A DNA stretch of 64,000 nucleotides from Clostridium sp. (GTDB taxonomy: Bacteria; Bacillota; Clostridia; Lachnospirales; Lachnospiraceae), in contig JAMPFF010000001.1 in NCBI GenBank assembly GCA_023664605.1, positions 337,714 through 401,713 of the forward strand, read 5' to 3'. A model generated the notes under the pieces. The model was given only the letters and a program-made list of their open reading frames with translations. It was not told the origin of the DNA and searched no databases. This document shows, one piece after another, positions 50,678 through 59,622 of this stretch. Made by a program: the position numbers and the translations under genes. Position 1 is the stretch's first letter; each line of letters begins with the position of its first letter.

Positions 50678-52933
50678 ATGCTGGAAGAATTTTTATATCA
50701 TATCAAAAATCCATCCGAGGAATTTACGCCGATTCCGTTTTGGTTTTTTAATGATGAACCGGACGAAGAAAAGATAAAAAAACAGCTTATGGATTATATG
50801 GATAAGGGCGTAAACGGTATTGTTCTTCATCCGAGAATCGGCATACCAAATCAGATTGCCTATCTTTCCGAAGCCTATTTTCAGGCGGTAAAATATATCG
50901 TCAAGGCCGCAGAAGAGATTGGCATGAAGATTGTGCTGTATGACGAGGGCATGTATCCGTCCGGTTCCGCCCATGGAATGGTGGTCTCACAGAATGCGGA
51001 TTATGCCTCGAAAGGGATTACGCTATCGGATAGTGCGGATGGCGGAGAGGTGATTACGCGCTTTTCCGACGGACGATACCTGTTATATACTTTTACCTGC
51101 GGCACCATCCGCGGCATTCATTTTGGCGAGGACGATGGGGAGGAGGGTGCGCCGCTGTCTGCGGATATTTTAAATCCGGAGGCGGTGGACGCTTTTATCC
51201 GCTTGACGCATGAACGCTATTACCGGGAGTTAAAAGAGTATTTTGGCAGTACGGTAATAGCGTTTTTTACGGACGAACCCTGCCCGCTTGGCAGGAATGC
51301 GGAAAGGTTTAGGGAATGGGCGTCCGGCATGGAAGGGGAAATCATTGAAAACGGTGGCAGATTAGAGGACTTGGAGGCGCTTTTTAGCGGGAAAGAAAAT
51401 GAGACGACGCGCATTTACCATAAACTCATTAAAAAACATCTGCGGGAAATTTATTATGCCCGCCTCTCTCAGTGGTGCGCTTCCCACGGCATTTCCCTGA
51501 TGGGACATCCTGAGGCGAGCGATGACGTGGAAGAAGAGTTCTATTTCCAGATTCCGGGACAGGACTTGATTATGAGGCGGGTCGCGCCCGAAAACGGCGG
51601 TATGGAGGGAATCGATTCCGTGCAGGCAAAGCTTGCGGCGGATATTGCGCGCTGTTTAAACCGTAAAAGAAATGCCAATGAGTGTTTCGGCGTATGTAAC
51701 CGTGGAAATATTCCGTGGTACTTTACGGGGTATGACATGAAATGGTATATGAACTGGCTGGGCATTCGGGGCGTGAATCTCTTTGTTCCCCACGCCTTTT
51801 ATTATAGTATAGCGGGAGCAAGAAAAGAGGAGCGTCCGCCGGATGTGGGACCTAATAACATCTGGTGGCGGCACTACCGCATGTTTTCCGATTACATGAA
51901 GCGTATTTCCTACCTGATGACGGATTCGTTAAGCCATGCAGATATAGCCGTGCTTTGCGATAACAACCATGTACCGGCAAAAGAAATAGCGGGGCTTTAT
52001 ACGCACCAAATCGCATTTCATTATCTGCCTGTGGCGCTGCTTGCAGACTGTAAAATGAGCGGCGGCCGTCTCTGTATCGGACAGTGCAGTTTTACTACGG
52101 TAGTTGATTTACATGGATATCGGACGAAAGAAGCGTATGCCAAATATCTTGCGGACGTGCGCGTCGTAACCGGGGCGGAAAGTTTATATACGGAGGACGC
52201 CGCTTCCCGGTTGTGTCATGAGGACGGCGGCTTTCGGATACTTGTGACGGAACATGACTGCCCGGACTTAAGAGCTGTGCATATGGAGAAAGAGGGTGTT
52301 TCATGGTACCTGCTTTCCAATGAGGGAGAAGAAACGATTACAACAACCCTTTCGGTAAAAGAAGCGCAAGACGCTAAAATGCCTTTTTTTATCAACCTGT
52401 GGGATATGTGCGCGCAGGATGGCGGCTTTGCTGAAAGCCGCGCCGCTCAGGGAAAAGTTTTGGATAATCAGCATGGTATCAGATTAAAGCTGGAACCTTG
52501 TGAAATGAAGCTGCTGCTTTTCCTAGAGGAAAATGAAATGGAAACCGCCAAAAAGTACTGTGCGGATTTTATTTCCGCGCAAGAGTTAAAAGAGGCGTTT
52601 TTAGGGGATTGGACGGACAGGTTTATATCGGCTGATTTAGAATGTTTTGCGCCCTGCGCCATGAATGAGAATACCGCCTGTTATTATTATGCGTATGACG
52701 TGCCGGAGGAAAAAATAGTTACCGGCAGGGAGTATTTTGTAGTCCGTGGCGAGGAAATGGCGGAATGCATCTGTAACGGCATATTAGCGGGCGTCAGCTT
52801 TTATACCCCTCATAAATTCCGCATTGGGCATCTGTTAAAGGGCGGGAAAAATGAAATTTATCTGCGCTTTACGGGGAATGCGGCGAATTTATATGGAACG
52901 GAAAAAGTGGCGTTTGGGTTGGATGGTTATTAA
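50678..52933 (+). CDS. Putative glycoside hydrolase (rhamnosidase/GH106-like)
   Basis: This 751-residue cytoplasmic protein has no signal peptide. The N-terminal barrel opening (FTPIPFWFFNDEPDEEKIKK, GVNGIVLHPRIGI, IGMKIVLYDEGMYPSGSAHG) resembles large bacterial glycosidases related to GH106. A jelly-roll-like C-terminus follows (EYFVVRGEEMAECICNG, FRIGHLLKGGKNEIYL). The acid in LYDEGMYPSG and the ones in FFTDEPCP may be catalytic. AGGAG precedes ATG 50678. It is 19 nt after the ATPase gene and may be read from the same transcript. Confidence 0.72.
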   Translation: MLEEFLYHIKNPSEEFTPIPFWFFNDEPDEEKIKKQLMDYMDKGVNGIVLHPRIGIPNQIAYLSEAYFQAVKYIVKAAEEIGMKIVLYDEGMYPSGSAHGMVVSQNADYASKGITLSDSADGGEVITRFSDGRYLLYTFTCGTIRGIHFGEDDGEEGAPLSADILNPEAVDAFIRLTHERYYRELKEYFGSTVIAFFTDEPCPLGRNAERFREWASGMEGEIIENGGRLEDLEALFSGKENETTRIYHKLIKKHLREIYYARLSQWCASHGISLMGHPEASDDVEEEFYFQIPGQDLIMRRVAPENGGMEGIDSVQAKLAADIARCLNRKRNANECFGVCNRGNIPWYFTGYDMKWYMNWLGIRGVNLFVPHAFYYSIAGARKEERPPDVGPNNIWWRHYRMFSDYMKRISYLMTDSLSHADIAVLCDNNHVPAKEIAGLYTHQIAFHYLPVALLADCKMSGGRLCIGQCSFTTVVDLHGYRTKEAYAKYLADVRVVTGAESLYTEDAASRLCHEDGGFRILVTEHDCPDLRAVHMEKEGVSWYLLSNEGEETITTTLSVKEAQDAKMPFFINLWDMCAQDGGFAESRAAQGKVLDNQHGIRLKLEPCEMKLLLFLEENEMETAKKYCADFISAQELKEAFLGDWTDRFISADLECFAPCAMNENTACYYYAYDVPEEKIVTGREYFVVRGEEMAECICNGILAGVSFYTPHKFRIGHLLKGGKNEIYLRFTGNAANLYGTEKVAFGLDGY

Positions 52934-52945
52934 CGGAAAGGCTGG

Positions 52946-52975
52946 TTGGACATGGTAAGCTCTGCGTGCTATAAT
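52946..52975 (+). promoter_or_regulatory. Promoter of the CheY-like gene
   Basis: TTGGAC (52946-52951), an 18-nt spacer and TATAAT (52970-52975) put the start site at about 52982, the first base before the leader helix. Confidence 0.7.
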
Positions 52976-52983
52976 ATTATCAT

Positions 52984-53054
52984 GGAGCGTTACAAATATG
53001 TCTTGATGGCAGACGCAAAGCTGCGATTGGCATTGTCCGTTGTGAAAACGCTCC
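52984..53054 (+). promoter_or_regulatory. Structured 5' leader, possible c-di-GMP-I (GEMM)-like riboswitch
   Basis: The 71-nt leader is closed by helix GGAGCGTT (52984-52991)/AACGCTCC (53047-53054), extended by ACAA/TTGT. Inside, TGTC-TTGAT-GGCA can form a short hairpin, followed directly by GACGCAAAGC, a string identical to the conserved core of GEMM aptamers; CGAT/ATTG can form a further small stem. The GGCAAACC segment of GEMM is not matched. The closing helix ends 5 nt before the GGGG ribosome binding site. Confidence 0.45.
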
Positions 53055-53069
53055 GGAATGGGGATTAAC

Positions 53070-53429
53070 ATGAAAAAGATTTTATTTATTGACGATAGTA
53101 AAATGCAGCTGCAGGTATTGCGGGGACTGTTAAAAAACGACTACGAAGTCTTTACAAGCGAGTCGGGGCTGGACGGGATAGACGTCGCCAAAAAACAGCA
53201 GCCGGACCTGATTTTTTTAGACTATGGAATGCCTGTTATCAGTGGCACGGAAACACTGGAAAAACTGCGGATGAATGAAAAAACCAAACATATCCCTGTT
53301 GTTTTCCTGACCGGAGTGGACGATAAGGACGAGGCTACGGCGGCGTTGAAACTCAAGCCGCAGGGCTATCTTCTAAAACCCGTTACGCGGGATAGGCTGG
53401 AGGATGTTATCAGAAAACTGACGAATTGA
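53070..53429 (+). CDS. Single-domain response regulator (CheY-like)
   Basis: This 119-residue receiver domain has the acidic pair IDDSK near the N-terminus, phospho-acceptor Asp in LIFLDYGMP, Thr in VVFLTG and Lys in LLKPV. It has no output domain, so it acts through protein binding. GGGG precedes ATG 53070; an ATG at 53058 is possible. No histidine kinase is adjacent. The leader suggests RNA-level control. Confidence 0.92.
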   Translation: MKKILFIDDSKMQLQVLRGLLKNDYEVFTSESGLDGIDVAKKQQPDLIFLDYGMPVISGTETLEKLRMNEKTKHIPVVFLTGVDDKDEATAALKLKPQGYLLKPVTRDRLEDVIRKLTN

Positions 53430-53456
53430 GTGGAAAAAGGACAATGAGGATACATT

Positions 53457-54794
53457 ATGGAACAGCTCACAATATTTGACGCCATGCCGGACGGCGCAGC
53501 GGAAACGATTCCTTTAGCAAGCCGTCTGCGTCCGCAGACATTAGAGGAATTTATCGGGCAAAAACACCTGCTCGGACAGGGGAAAATGTTAAGGCAGCTT
53601 ATTGAGAAAGACCAGATTTCTTCCATGATATTCTGGGGACCGCCGGGCGTCGGTAAGACAACGCTTGCCGGTATTATTGCAAAGAGGACAAAAGCCGATT
53701 TTATCAATTTCAGTGCGGTGACAAGCGGTATCAAAGAAATTAAGGAAGTGATGAATCAGGCGGAAATCAGTAGGAAAATGGGGGTGCGCACCGTTCTTTT
53801 CGTAGACGAGATTCACCGCTTTAATAAAGCGCAGCAGGACGCCTTTTTACCTTTTGTGGAAAAAGGCAGTATCCTTTTAATCGGCGCGACCACGGAAAAT
53901 CCGTCTTTTGAGGTCAATGCGGCGCTTCTTTCCAGATGCCGCGTTTTTGTCTTAAAGGCTCTGGAGGAAAAAGATATTGTACAGCTTTTGGAGAATGCCT
54001 TGGCAAATCCGTCAGGCTTTGCGGGGCAGAAAATCGAGATTAGCAAAAAACAGCTTGCGGCGATTGCGGTTTTTGCAAACGGCGACGCCAGAATGGCGTT
54101 AAATACGTTAGAGATGACAGTATTAAACGGAGAAATCACGCCGCAGGGAAGTATTGTGGTAACGGACGAGGGATTGTCGCAGTGCATCAATAAAAAGTCG
54201 CTGCTATATGATAAAGCGGGAGAGGAACACTACAATATCATTTCCGCACTGCATAAGTCTATGAGAAACAGCGACCCGGACGCGGCGATTTACTGGATGT
54301 GCCGTATGTTAGAGGGCGGGGAGAATCCCTTATATATAGCCAGAAGGCTGGTTCGCTTTGCCAGTGAGGATATTGGTATGGCGGACAGCAATGCGCTTTC
54401 GGTGGCGGTTGCCGCTTATCAGGCGTGCCATTTCTTGGGGATGCCGGAATGCGACGTTCATCTGACGCACGCGGTCACTTACCTTGCGATGGCGCCAAAA
54501 TCTAACGCGCTTTATACTGCCTGTGAAAATTGTAAGGCGGACATACGGAACGGGATTGCGGAGCCGGTTCCCTTACAGCTTCGGAACGCGCCGACCAAAT
54601 TAATGCAGGATTTGGATTATGGCGCGGGGTATCAATACGCGCACGATACGGAGGAAAAACTTACGGATATGGAATGTTTTCCGGAATCTATGAAAGACAG
54701 GCGTTATTATTTCCCGACCGTTCAGGGGGCGGAGGCGGACGTAAAAGACAGGCTGGAGAAAATTAGGGCGTGGAAAGAAAAACAAAGAAAGTAA
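53457..54794 (+). CDS. rarA: Replication-associated recombination protein A (RarA/MgsA)
   Basis: This AAA+ ATPase has 445 residues with Walker A GPPGVGKTT (61-69), Walker B FVDEIHRFNK, sensor I GATTENPSF, arginine finger near LLSRCRVF and the C-terminal MgsA tetramer block (HYNIISALHKSMRNSDPDAA). The first residues contain the QLTIFD motif seen in clamp or SSB contacts. It acts at stalled replication forks. Confidence 0.96.
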   Translation: MEQLTIFDAMPDGAAETIPLASRLRPQTLEEFIGQKHLLGQGKMLRQLIEKDQISSMIFWGPPGVGKTTLAGIIAKRTKADFINFSAVTSGIKEIKEVMNQAEISRKMGVRTVLFVDEIHRFNKAQQDAFLPFVEKGSILLIGATTENPSFEVNAALLSRCRVFVLKALEEKDIVQLLENALANPSGFAGQKIEISKKQLAAIAVFANGDARMALNTLEMTVLNGEITPQGSIVVTDEGLSQCINKKSLLYDKAGEEHYNIISALHKSMRNSDPDAAIYWMCRMLEGGENPLYIARRLVRFASEDIGMADSNALSVAVAAYQACHFLGMPECDVHLTHAVTYLAMAPKSNALYTACENCKADIRNGIAEPVPLQLRNAPTKLMQDLDYGAGYQYAHDTEEKLTDMECFPESMKDRRYYFPTVQGAEADVKDRLEKIRAWKEKQRK

Positions 54795-54811
54795 AGAGGA
54801 AGAGTCAAGGC

Positions 54812-54846
54812 GGCAGTTTATTTATGATAAATAAACTGCCTTTTTT
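54812..54846 (+). terminator. Terminator of rarA
   Basis: A perfect 13-bp stem GGCAGTTTATTTA/TAAATAAACTGCC with a TGA loop is followed by six Ts. Confidence 0.92.
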
Positions 54847-54908
54847 ATTTGATAGGAAATTTTGCCAAAGACCGGATAAATCGTGAAGAGATTTTCTTGT
54901 TTATTTCA

Positions 54909-54937
54909 GTCATAACTTGGACAACGTTTCATATATT
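54909..54937 (+). promoter_or_regulatory. Sigma-E-like promoter of the spoIIIA operon
   Basis: GTCATA (54909-54914) and CATATATT (54930-54937) are 15 nt apart, close to the mother-cell sigma-E consensus (ATA-type -35 and CATAnnnT -10). The spoIIIA operon of Bacillus is read by sigma-E, which supports the call. Confidence 0.7.
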
Positions 54938-54956
54938 GAGATAAGGAGGCGATGAG

Positions 54957-55925
54957 ATGCGGCAGGAGGAAATTTTACATATTTTTCCGGATTTTATGCG
55001 CACCAGATGGGTAAATGTGGCAGAACAGGCAGAGAAAGTGCAGGAGATTCGTTTGCGTATCAATCAGCCTGTTACGGTACTGGTGGATAATAAGGAGTGG
55101 TTTCTTACACAAAATGGCAGCCTTACGGGAATGGCAGCCGATGGCGTATGCAGTAACGAAAAGGAGTTAGAGGCAGTCCTTGCGCATGTATGCCATTATT
55201 CCGTATATGCCTTTGCAGATGAAATCAGACAGGGTTTTATGACGATTCCGGGCGGACACAGGATTGGCGTTTCCGGACAGGTTATTACGGAGAATGCAAA
55301 GCAGATTAGAAATATAAAACACATCCGTTATTTAAATATCCGTATCGCGCATGAAATCAAAGGAGTATCCGAAAAAACGCTTCCTTATTTATATGACAGA
55401 GGGGAAATTTTAAATACGTTGATTATCTCGCCGCCGGGATGCGGAAAGACAACCATGCTGCGGGATTTGGTACGTAGTTTTTCACAGGGAAACAGATACG
55501 GACAGGGCAGAAATATCGGCTTGGTCGATGAACGCTCGGAGATTGCGGGAAGCTATCTGGGAGTGCCGCAAAATGATATTGGTATGCGTACGGACGTTAT
55601 GGACGGCTGTCCGAAGAGTGAGGGGATGATGATGTTAATCCGTTCTATGGCGCCGGATGTGCTGGCTGTAGACGAACTGGGGGGCGCGGATGATGTTGAA
55701 GCAATGCACAGGGCGCTGCAATGCGGGTGTAAGATGCTTGCGACCATACATGGTTTTTCCATGGAGGAAGTGGGGCGCAAGGCATATATGCGTCATGTGA
55801 TGGAGGAAAGGCTGTTTGACAGATATCTGCTGTTAGGAAAGAAAAATAACAAGTGTATCGTAATAGGAATATATGATAGAGAGAGGAAATTATGCTTAAA
55901 CTGGCAGGAATCCTGTTGCTCATGA
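54957..55925 (+). CDS. spoIIIAA: Stage III sporulation protein AA
   Basis: This cytoplasmic ATPase of 322 residues belongs to the mother-cell/forespore channel. Walker A is SPPGCGKTT (about 159-167), followed by GLVDERSEIAGSY and VLAVDELGGADDVEA; it resembles secretion ATPases. AAGGAGG is 7 nt before the ATG. It overlaps spoIIIAB by 34 nt. Confidence 0.96.
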   Translation: MRQEEILHIFPDFMRTRWVNVAEQAEKVQEIRLRINQPVTVLVDNKEWFLTQNGSLTGMAADGVCSNEKELEAVLAHVCHYSVYAFADEIRQGFMTIPGGHRIGVSGQVITENAKQIRNIKHIRYLNIRIAHEIKGVSEKTLPYLYDRGEILNTLIISPPGCGKTTMLRDLVRSFSQGNRYGQGRNIGLVDERSEIAGSYLGVPQNDIGMRTDVMDGCPKSEGMMMLIRSMAPDVLAVDELGGADDVEAMHRALQCGCKMLATIHGFSMEEVGRKAYMRHVMEERLFDRYLLLGKKNNKCIVIGIYDRERKLCLNWQESCCS

Positions 55926-56410
55926 CGGGATGTATCGGACTCGGAATCAATAAAGTGGCGGAAGAAAAAAGGCGTATCCGGGAACTTAGGGAGATGCGCC
56001 GGATAGTGCAGAGAATGCAAAGCGAGATGGAATATGGAAAAAGGACGCTGCCGGAAATCTGCCTGTTGTTCAGTCGGTGTATGCATGAACCGTACAGACA
56101 GGCTTTTGGGGAAATCTTTCAAAGGCTGGAGGCAAATGACGGAAGTACGTTAGAAAGCATATGGAATGAGCGGATGGATGCTTGTATGGACAGGTTAGCG
56201 CTTAAGGAAGAAGAGAAGGAGATTTTACGAAATCTGCCGCAGCAGCAGGGAATATTGAACGAGACGATGCAGGCCGCAGATGTCGGACAATCTCTGGATA
56301 TTTTAACCCGGCACATACAGCAGGCACAGGCGGAATACGGAAATAAGAGTAAGGTTATTATGAGCATCAGTGTTATGACAGGATTATTTCTTGTTATTTT
56401 ATTACTGTAG
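55892..56410 (+). CDS. spoIIIAB: Stage III sporulation protein AB
   Basis: This protein of 172 residues has a hydrophobic N-terminal helix (LAGILLLMTGCIGLGINK), a helical middle with ELREMRRIVQRMQSEMEYGK and a C-terminal helix. It resembles GspF-type platform proteins of secretion systems, as is usual for SpoIIIAB. AGAGAGG precedes the ATG. Confidence 0.95.
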   Translation: MLKLAGILLLMTGCIGLGINKVAEEKRRIRELREMRRIVQRMQSEMEYGKRTLPEICLLFSRCMHEPYRQAFGEIFQRLEANDGSTLESIWNERMDACMDRLALKEEEKEILRNLPQQQGILNETMQAADVGQSLDILTRHIQQAQAEYGNKSKVIMSISVMTGLFLVILLL

Positions 56411-56445
56411 AGAAGTTCACAGATTAGAAGGAGCATAGGTGGCAG

Positions 56446-56640
56446 ATGGGCGTTAGTCTTATTTTTAAAATTGCAGCAGTCGGCATTCTGGTAACGATTT
56501 TGACCCAGATTTTGAAACATAGCGGCAGGGAAGAGCAGTCTTTTTTAGTCAGCCTCGCCGGATTGATTTTAGTGCTGACCTGGCTTGTGCCGTATATCTA
56601 TGATTTATTTATGATGATTCAGGATTTGTTTTCCCTGTAG
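56446..56640 (+). CDS. spoIIIAC: Stage III sporulation protein AC
   Basis: This small membrane protein of 64 residues has two helices (LIFKIAAVGILVTILTQILK, FLVSLAGLILVLTWLVPYIY). The length and the KHSGREEQ loop match SpoIIIAC. Confidence 0.95.
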   Translation: MGVSLIFKIAAVGILVTILTQILKHSGREEQSFLVSLAGLILVLTWLVPYIYDLFMMIQDLFSL

Positions 56641-56709
56641 TATACGGTTCATTTGATAATTTGAAATGTATTAAATCACGATTTAATTATGAGAAAGAGG
56701 GCGTTTACT

Positions 56710-57096
56710 ATGGATATTGTAAAAATCGGATTGATTGGACTGGCGGGTGTATTAGTGGCAGCGCCCTTAAAAGGTTATAAGAATGAATATGGCATTTACA
56801 TGGGATTTGCGGTCTGTCTTTTAATACTGACATATTCAGTCAATTATTTTGTCCGCATTTTAAGCGGAATGGAGATGTTAGAACAGTATCTTGGCGATAG
56901 TTTCGAGTATTTGTCCGTTCTCTTAAAAGCGGTAGGCGCCGCCTACGTATGTGAATTTTGCTCCGCTGTATGCAGAGATGCCGGATATATCGGTATTGCC
57001 GGACAAGTAGAGGCAATGGGGAAAATGTATATTCTGTTAATCGGTATGCCGGTATTGTTCGCTTTGATGGAAAGCATTCAGACGCTTGCAGGCTGA
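56710..57096 (+). CDS. spoIIIAD: Stage III sporulation protein AD
   Basis: This membrane protein of 128 residues has four hydrophobic segments, starting MDIVKIGLIGLAGVLVAAPL. AAAGAGG lies nine bases before ATG 56710; an ATG at 56689 would precede the site. The block EFCSAVCRDAGYIGIAGQVE is typical of SpoIIIAD. Confidence 0.93.
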   Translation: MDIVKIGLIGLAGVLVAAPLKGYKNEYGIYMGFAVCLLILTYSVNYFVRILSGMEMLEQYLGDSFEYLSVLLKAVGAAYVCEFCSAVCRDAGYIGIAGQVEAMGKMYILLIGMPVLFALMESIQTLAG

Positions 57097-57122
57097 AAAA
57101 GACAGGCCGTGAAAGGAGCGTA

Positions 57123-58271
57123 ATGATAAATATGACAGGCGGGGTGCGGTTTGTATTTGTGGCAGTAATGACAGTCTGGTTTATCTGGATGCAGCCAATG
57201 AAAGTATGGGCGGCAGGCGGCGCGGATATCTGGCAGGAAATGGATATGGAAGAAGCCGAAAATAACTTCAAGTCTTTATTTCCCGACTACCGCTTCGACG
57301 GAGAACAGGTGTTATCATTAATTATGCAGGGGAAGATAAAAGAGGCCGTACAAACGCTTGTATCAGGATTGGCAGAGTCTGTAAAAGGGGAATGGGGAGA
57401 AATGAAAACCCTCTTTGCCATGATTTTGATTTTGGGAGTTACGGCGGCGCTGTTCGCTAATTTTTCAGATGTATTCCAAAGCCGCCAGGTATCGGATATT
57501 GCGTTCTATTTTATTTATCTGCTGCTGATTGCGGTTTTATTAAAAGTTTTTAACAATGCAGCTGCTACCGTGAAAGAAATGTTAAGCCGCCTTACCGTTT
57601 TTATGCAGATGTTTGTTCCGGCATATCTGCTTGCCGTGGGAACGGCGGCAGGAGCAAGTTCGGCAACGGCGTATTACCAGCTTTTTCTGATGGCGGCCTA
57701 TGTGATTGAAAAATGCTATTTGTCGCTGCTTATGCCGGTTGTATATTGTTTTATTTTACTAAGTGTCATGAACGGCGTTTGGATGGAGGAAAAATTGAAT
57801 CTGTTGTTGGATTTCGTGGAGAAAGCGGTCGGTTATGCAATTAAAATAACGCTTGGAATTATTACGGGGTTCAGCGTTTTGCAGTCTTTGATATCGCCGG
57901 TAGTGGATTCGCTGGAATCTTCCGCGTTAAAAAAGGCGGTTTCCATCATTCCCGGTATCGGCAATCTGACGGAGGGCATGTTTGAAATGGTGGTAGGTTC
58001 TGCAGTGCTTATTAAAAACAGCATCGGCATCTATATTACGATTGTTATGTTATTTATCTGCATTCTGCCTATATTGAAAATTCTGCTGTTATCAGGGGTT
58101 TTGAAAGCGGGGGCGGCGCTTATCGGCATTGTCAGCGATAAGCGCATGACAAACTGCGCCAACCGTGTGGGAGATGGAAGCCTGATGCTGTTAAAAGTGG
58201 CGTTATCCGCCATTGGGCTTTTCATTATCAGCATTGCGATTATAACCTGTACGACGAATCGGGGGATGTGA
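57123..58271 (+). CDS. spoIIIAE: Stage III sporulation protein AE
   Basis: This 382-residue protein has a signal peptide (cut near AGGAD, about residue 35), a short extracellular part and about seven helices. AAAGGAG is 4 nt before ATG 57123; a longer open frame starting at 56958 overlaps spoIIIAD and is not real there. The segments VVDSLESSALKKAVSIIPGI and TEGMFEMVVGSAVLIKNSIG are family hallmarks. Confidence 0.95.
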   Translation: MINMTGGVRFVFVAVMTVWFIWMQPMKVWAAGGADIWQEMDMEEAENNFKSLFPDYRFDGEQVLSLIMQGKIKEAVQTLVSGLAESVKGEWGEMKTLFAMILILGVTAALFANFSDVFQSRQVSDIAFYFIYLLLIAVLLKVFNNAAATVKEMLSRLTVFMQMFVPAYLLAVGTAAGASSATAYYQLFLMAAYVIEKCYLSLLMPVVYCFILLSVMNGVWMEEKLNLLLDFVEKAVGYAIKITLGIITGFSVLQSLISPVVDSLESSALKKAVSIIPGIGNLTEGMFEMVVGSAVLIKNSIGIYITIVMLFICILPILKILLLSGVLKAGAALIGIVSDKRMTNCANRVGDGSLMLLKVALSAIGLFIISIAIITCTTNRGM

Positions 58272-59002
58272 TGGACGCTTTTGTGGAATTGATTAAAAAA
58301 ATCGGTATCTTTATGATTGCGGCACAGGCTGTTGTTCATTTTGCACCGGGATTAAAGTATGAGAAATATATCCGGATGATTGTGGGGGTGATGATATTAC
58401 TGCAGTTTCTGGCGCCGGTATACCGCATGATGGAGCGGACGGTTTCGGAAAAAGAAGGCTGGTATGAGCAACTGTTTTCCATGGAGGGTGAAATCATAGC
58501 GGACAAACAGGCAGAGGATATCCTTAAAAGGATGGAAGGGGTTCATGTTACGGCGGATAGCGTGATAGAACAGATGGAAGATGAAATTAAATCTAAACTT
58601 AATAACGAAATCGAGGCGGAAAACTACCGGGTTATAAACGTAAAACTCACCATGCGGGATAAAAAGAACCAAAGTGGAGACGAAAGGGAGCAGTATGAAC
58701 TGGAAGGTGTGCATGTCGCCGTACGCCGGACGTACCGAACCGATGAAAAAGAGAGTCAGGACAATATGAATCAGCCGGATACGATAGAGAAAGTGCAGAT
58801 TCAGAAAATTGACGTCGCTTTGGAGAGACAGAGCGGACAGGCGCAAGCGGATGAAATGACGGACCCGGACGAGGAAGCGGCTCTTGACGAAAGGGGGAAA
58901 AAGGAAAGGGAATTGAAACAGAGGTTTTGCAGGATATTGGGGATGGACGAGAAGTATATGGAGGTAAGCGTGTATGGATTGGCGGACGAAGATAACGGAT
59001 AA
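58271..59002 (+). CDS. spoIIIAF: Stage III sporulation protein AF
   Basis: This protein of 243 residues has two N-terminal helices (IGIFMIAAQAVVHFAPG, YIRMIVGVMILLQFLAPVY) and a charged soluble domain with a long Glu/Asp-rich insertion. It overlaps spoIIIAE (TGATG); GTG 58268 is an alternative start. The soluble domain resembles ring-building motifs of secretion systems in homologues. Confidence 0.93.
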   Translation: MDAFVELIKKIGIFMIAAQAVVHFAPGLKYEKYIRMIVGVMILLQFLAPVYRMMERTVSEKEGWYEQLFSMEGEIIADKQAEDILKRMEGVHVTADSVIEQMEDEIKSKLNNEIEAENYRVINVKLTMRDKKNQSGDEREQYELEGVHVAVRRTYRTDEKESQDNMNQPDTIEKVQIQKIDVALERQSGQAQADEMTDPDEEAALDERGKKERELKQRFCRILGMDEKYMEVSVYGLADEDNG

Positions 59003-59609
59003 AATAACAAGCGCAACCAAATTGCGGAAAGATCAGCTTTTGATTATGATATTAGCCGGTATTTTATTATGCGTGATTGCACTTCCCGTAAAAAAAGACA
59101 ATTCGGCGTCTTTGCGCAGTCAGTCCAATATAAAGGACAGTGTCAGTGATACAATGGAAGAAAACCAAAAAGCGCAGGCGTCATATAGTGAATACGACCT
59201 TTCCTATACGGATTATTGGGAGAGAAAATTGCAACAGGCGCTTTGCCGTATTGACGGCGCAGGCAGTGTAGAAGTTTTAATTACGTTGAAGGAATCGGAA
59301 GAGAAAGTTTTGGAAAAGGATGTGCCGGAGGAAATAAGCGAGACGTTGGAGACGGACGCGGAGGGCGGGAGCCGGACGATAACGGAGAGAAGGCAGGAGG
59401 AAACTACCGTCTATACGGTTAATGAGGCCGGGCAGAATGTACCTTATGTCAGCAAGGTGATACAGCCTGTCGTAGAAGGTGTTGTCGTAATTGCGCAGGG
59501 CGCAGACTCCGAGATTGTAAAACAGAATATTATTGAGACAATTCAGGTATTATTTGGCCTTGATGCGAATAAGATAAGAGTAGTAAAAGGGAAAACCAAT
59601 AATAATTAA
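58974..59609 (+). CDS. spoIIIAG: Stage III sporulation protein AG
   Basis: This 211-residue protein has one N-terminal helix (LLIMILAGILLCVIALPV) and an extracellular domain with the ring-building motif (GAGSVEVLITLKESEEKVLE, VEGVVVIAQGADS). It forms the large ring of the feeding-tube channel in Bacillus. It overlaps spoIIIAF by 29 nt, with GGAGG upstream. Confidence 0.95.
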   Translation: MDWRTKITDKITSATKLRKDQLLIMILAGILLCVIALPVKKDNSASLRSQSNIKDSVSDTMEENQKAQASYSEYDLSYTDYWERKLQQALCRIDGAGSVEVLITLKESEEKVLEKDVPEEISETLETDAEGGSRTITERRQEETTVYTVNEAGQNVPYVSKVIQPVVEGVVVIAQGADSEIVKQNIIETIQVLFGLDANKIRVVKGKTNNN

Positions 59610-59622
59610 AGGGGAGAATGGT

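Noticed and set aside
58397-59020. 207-codon minus-strand frame
   Set aside because: It is antisense to spoIIIAF, which has the expected operon position and motifs.
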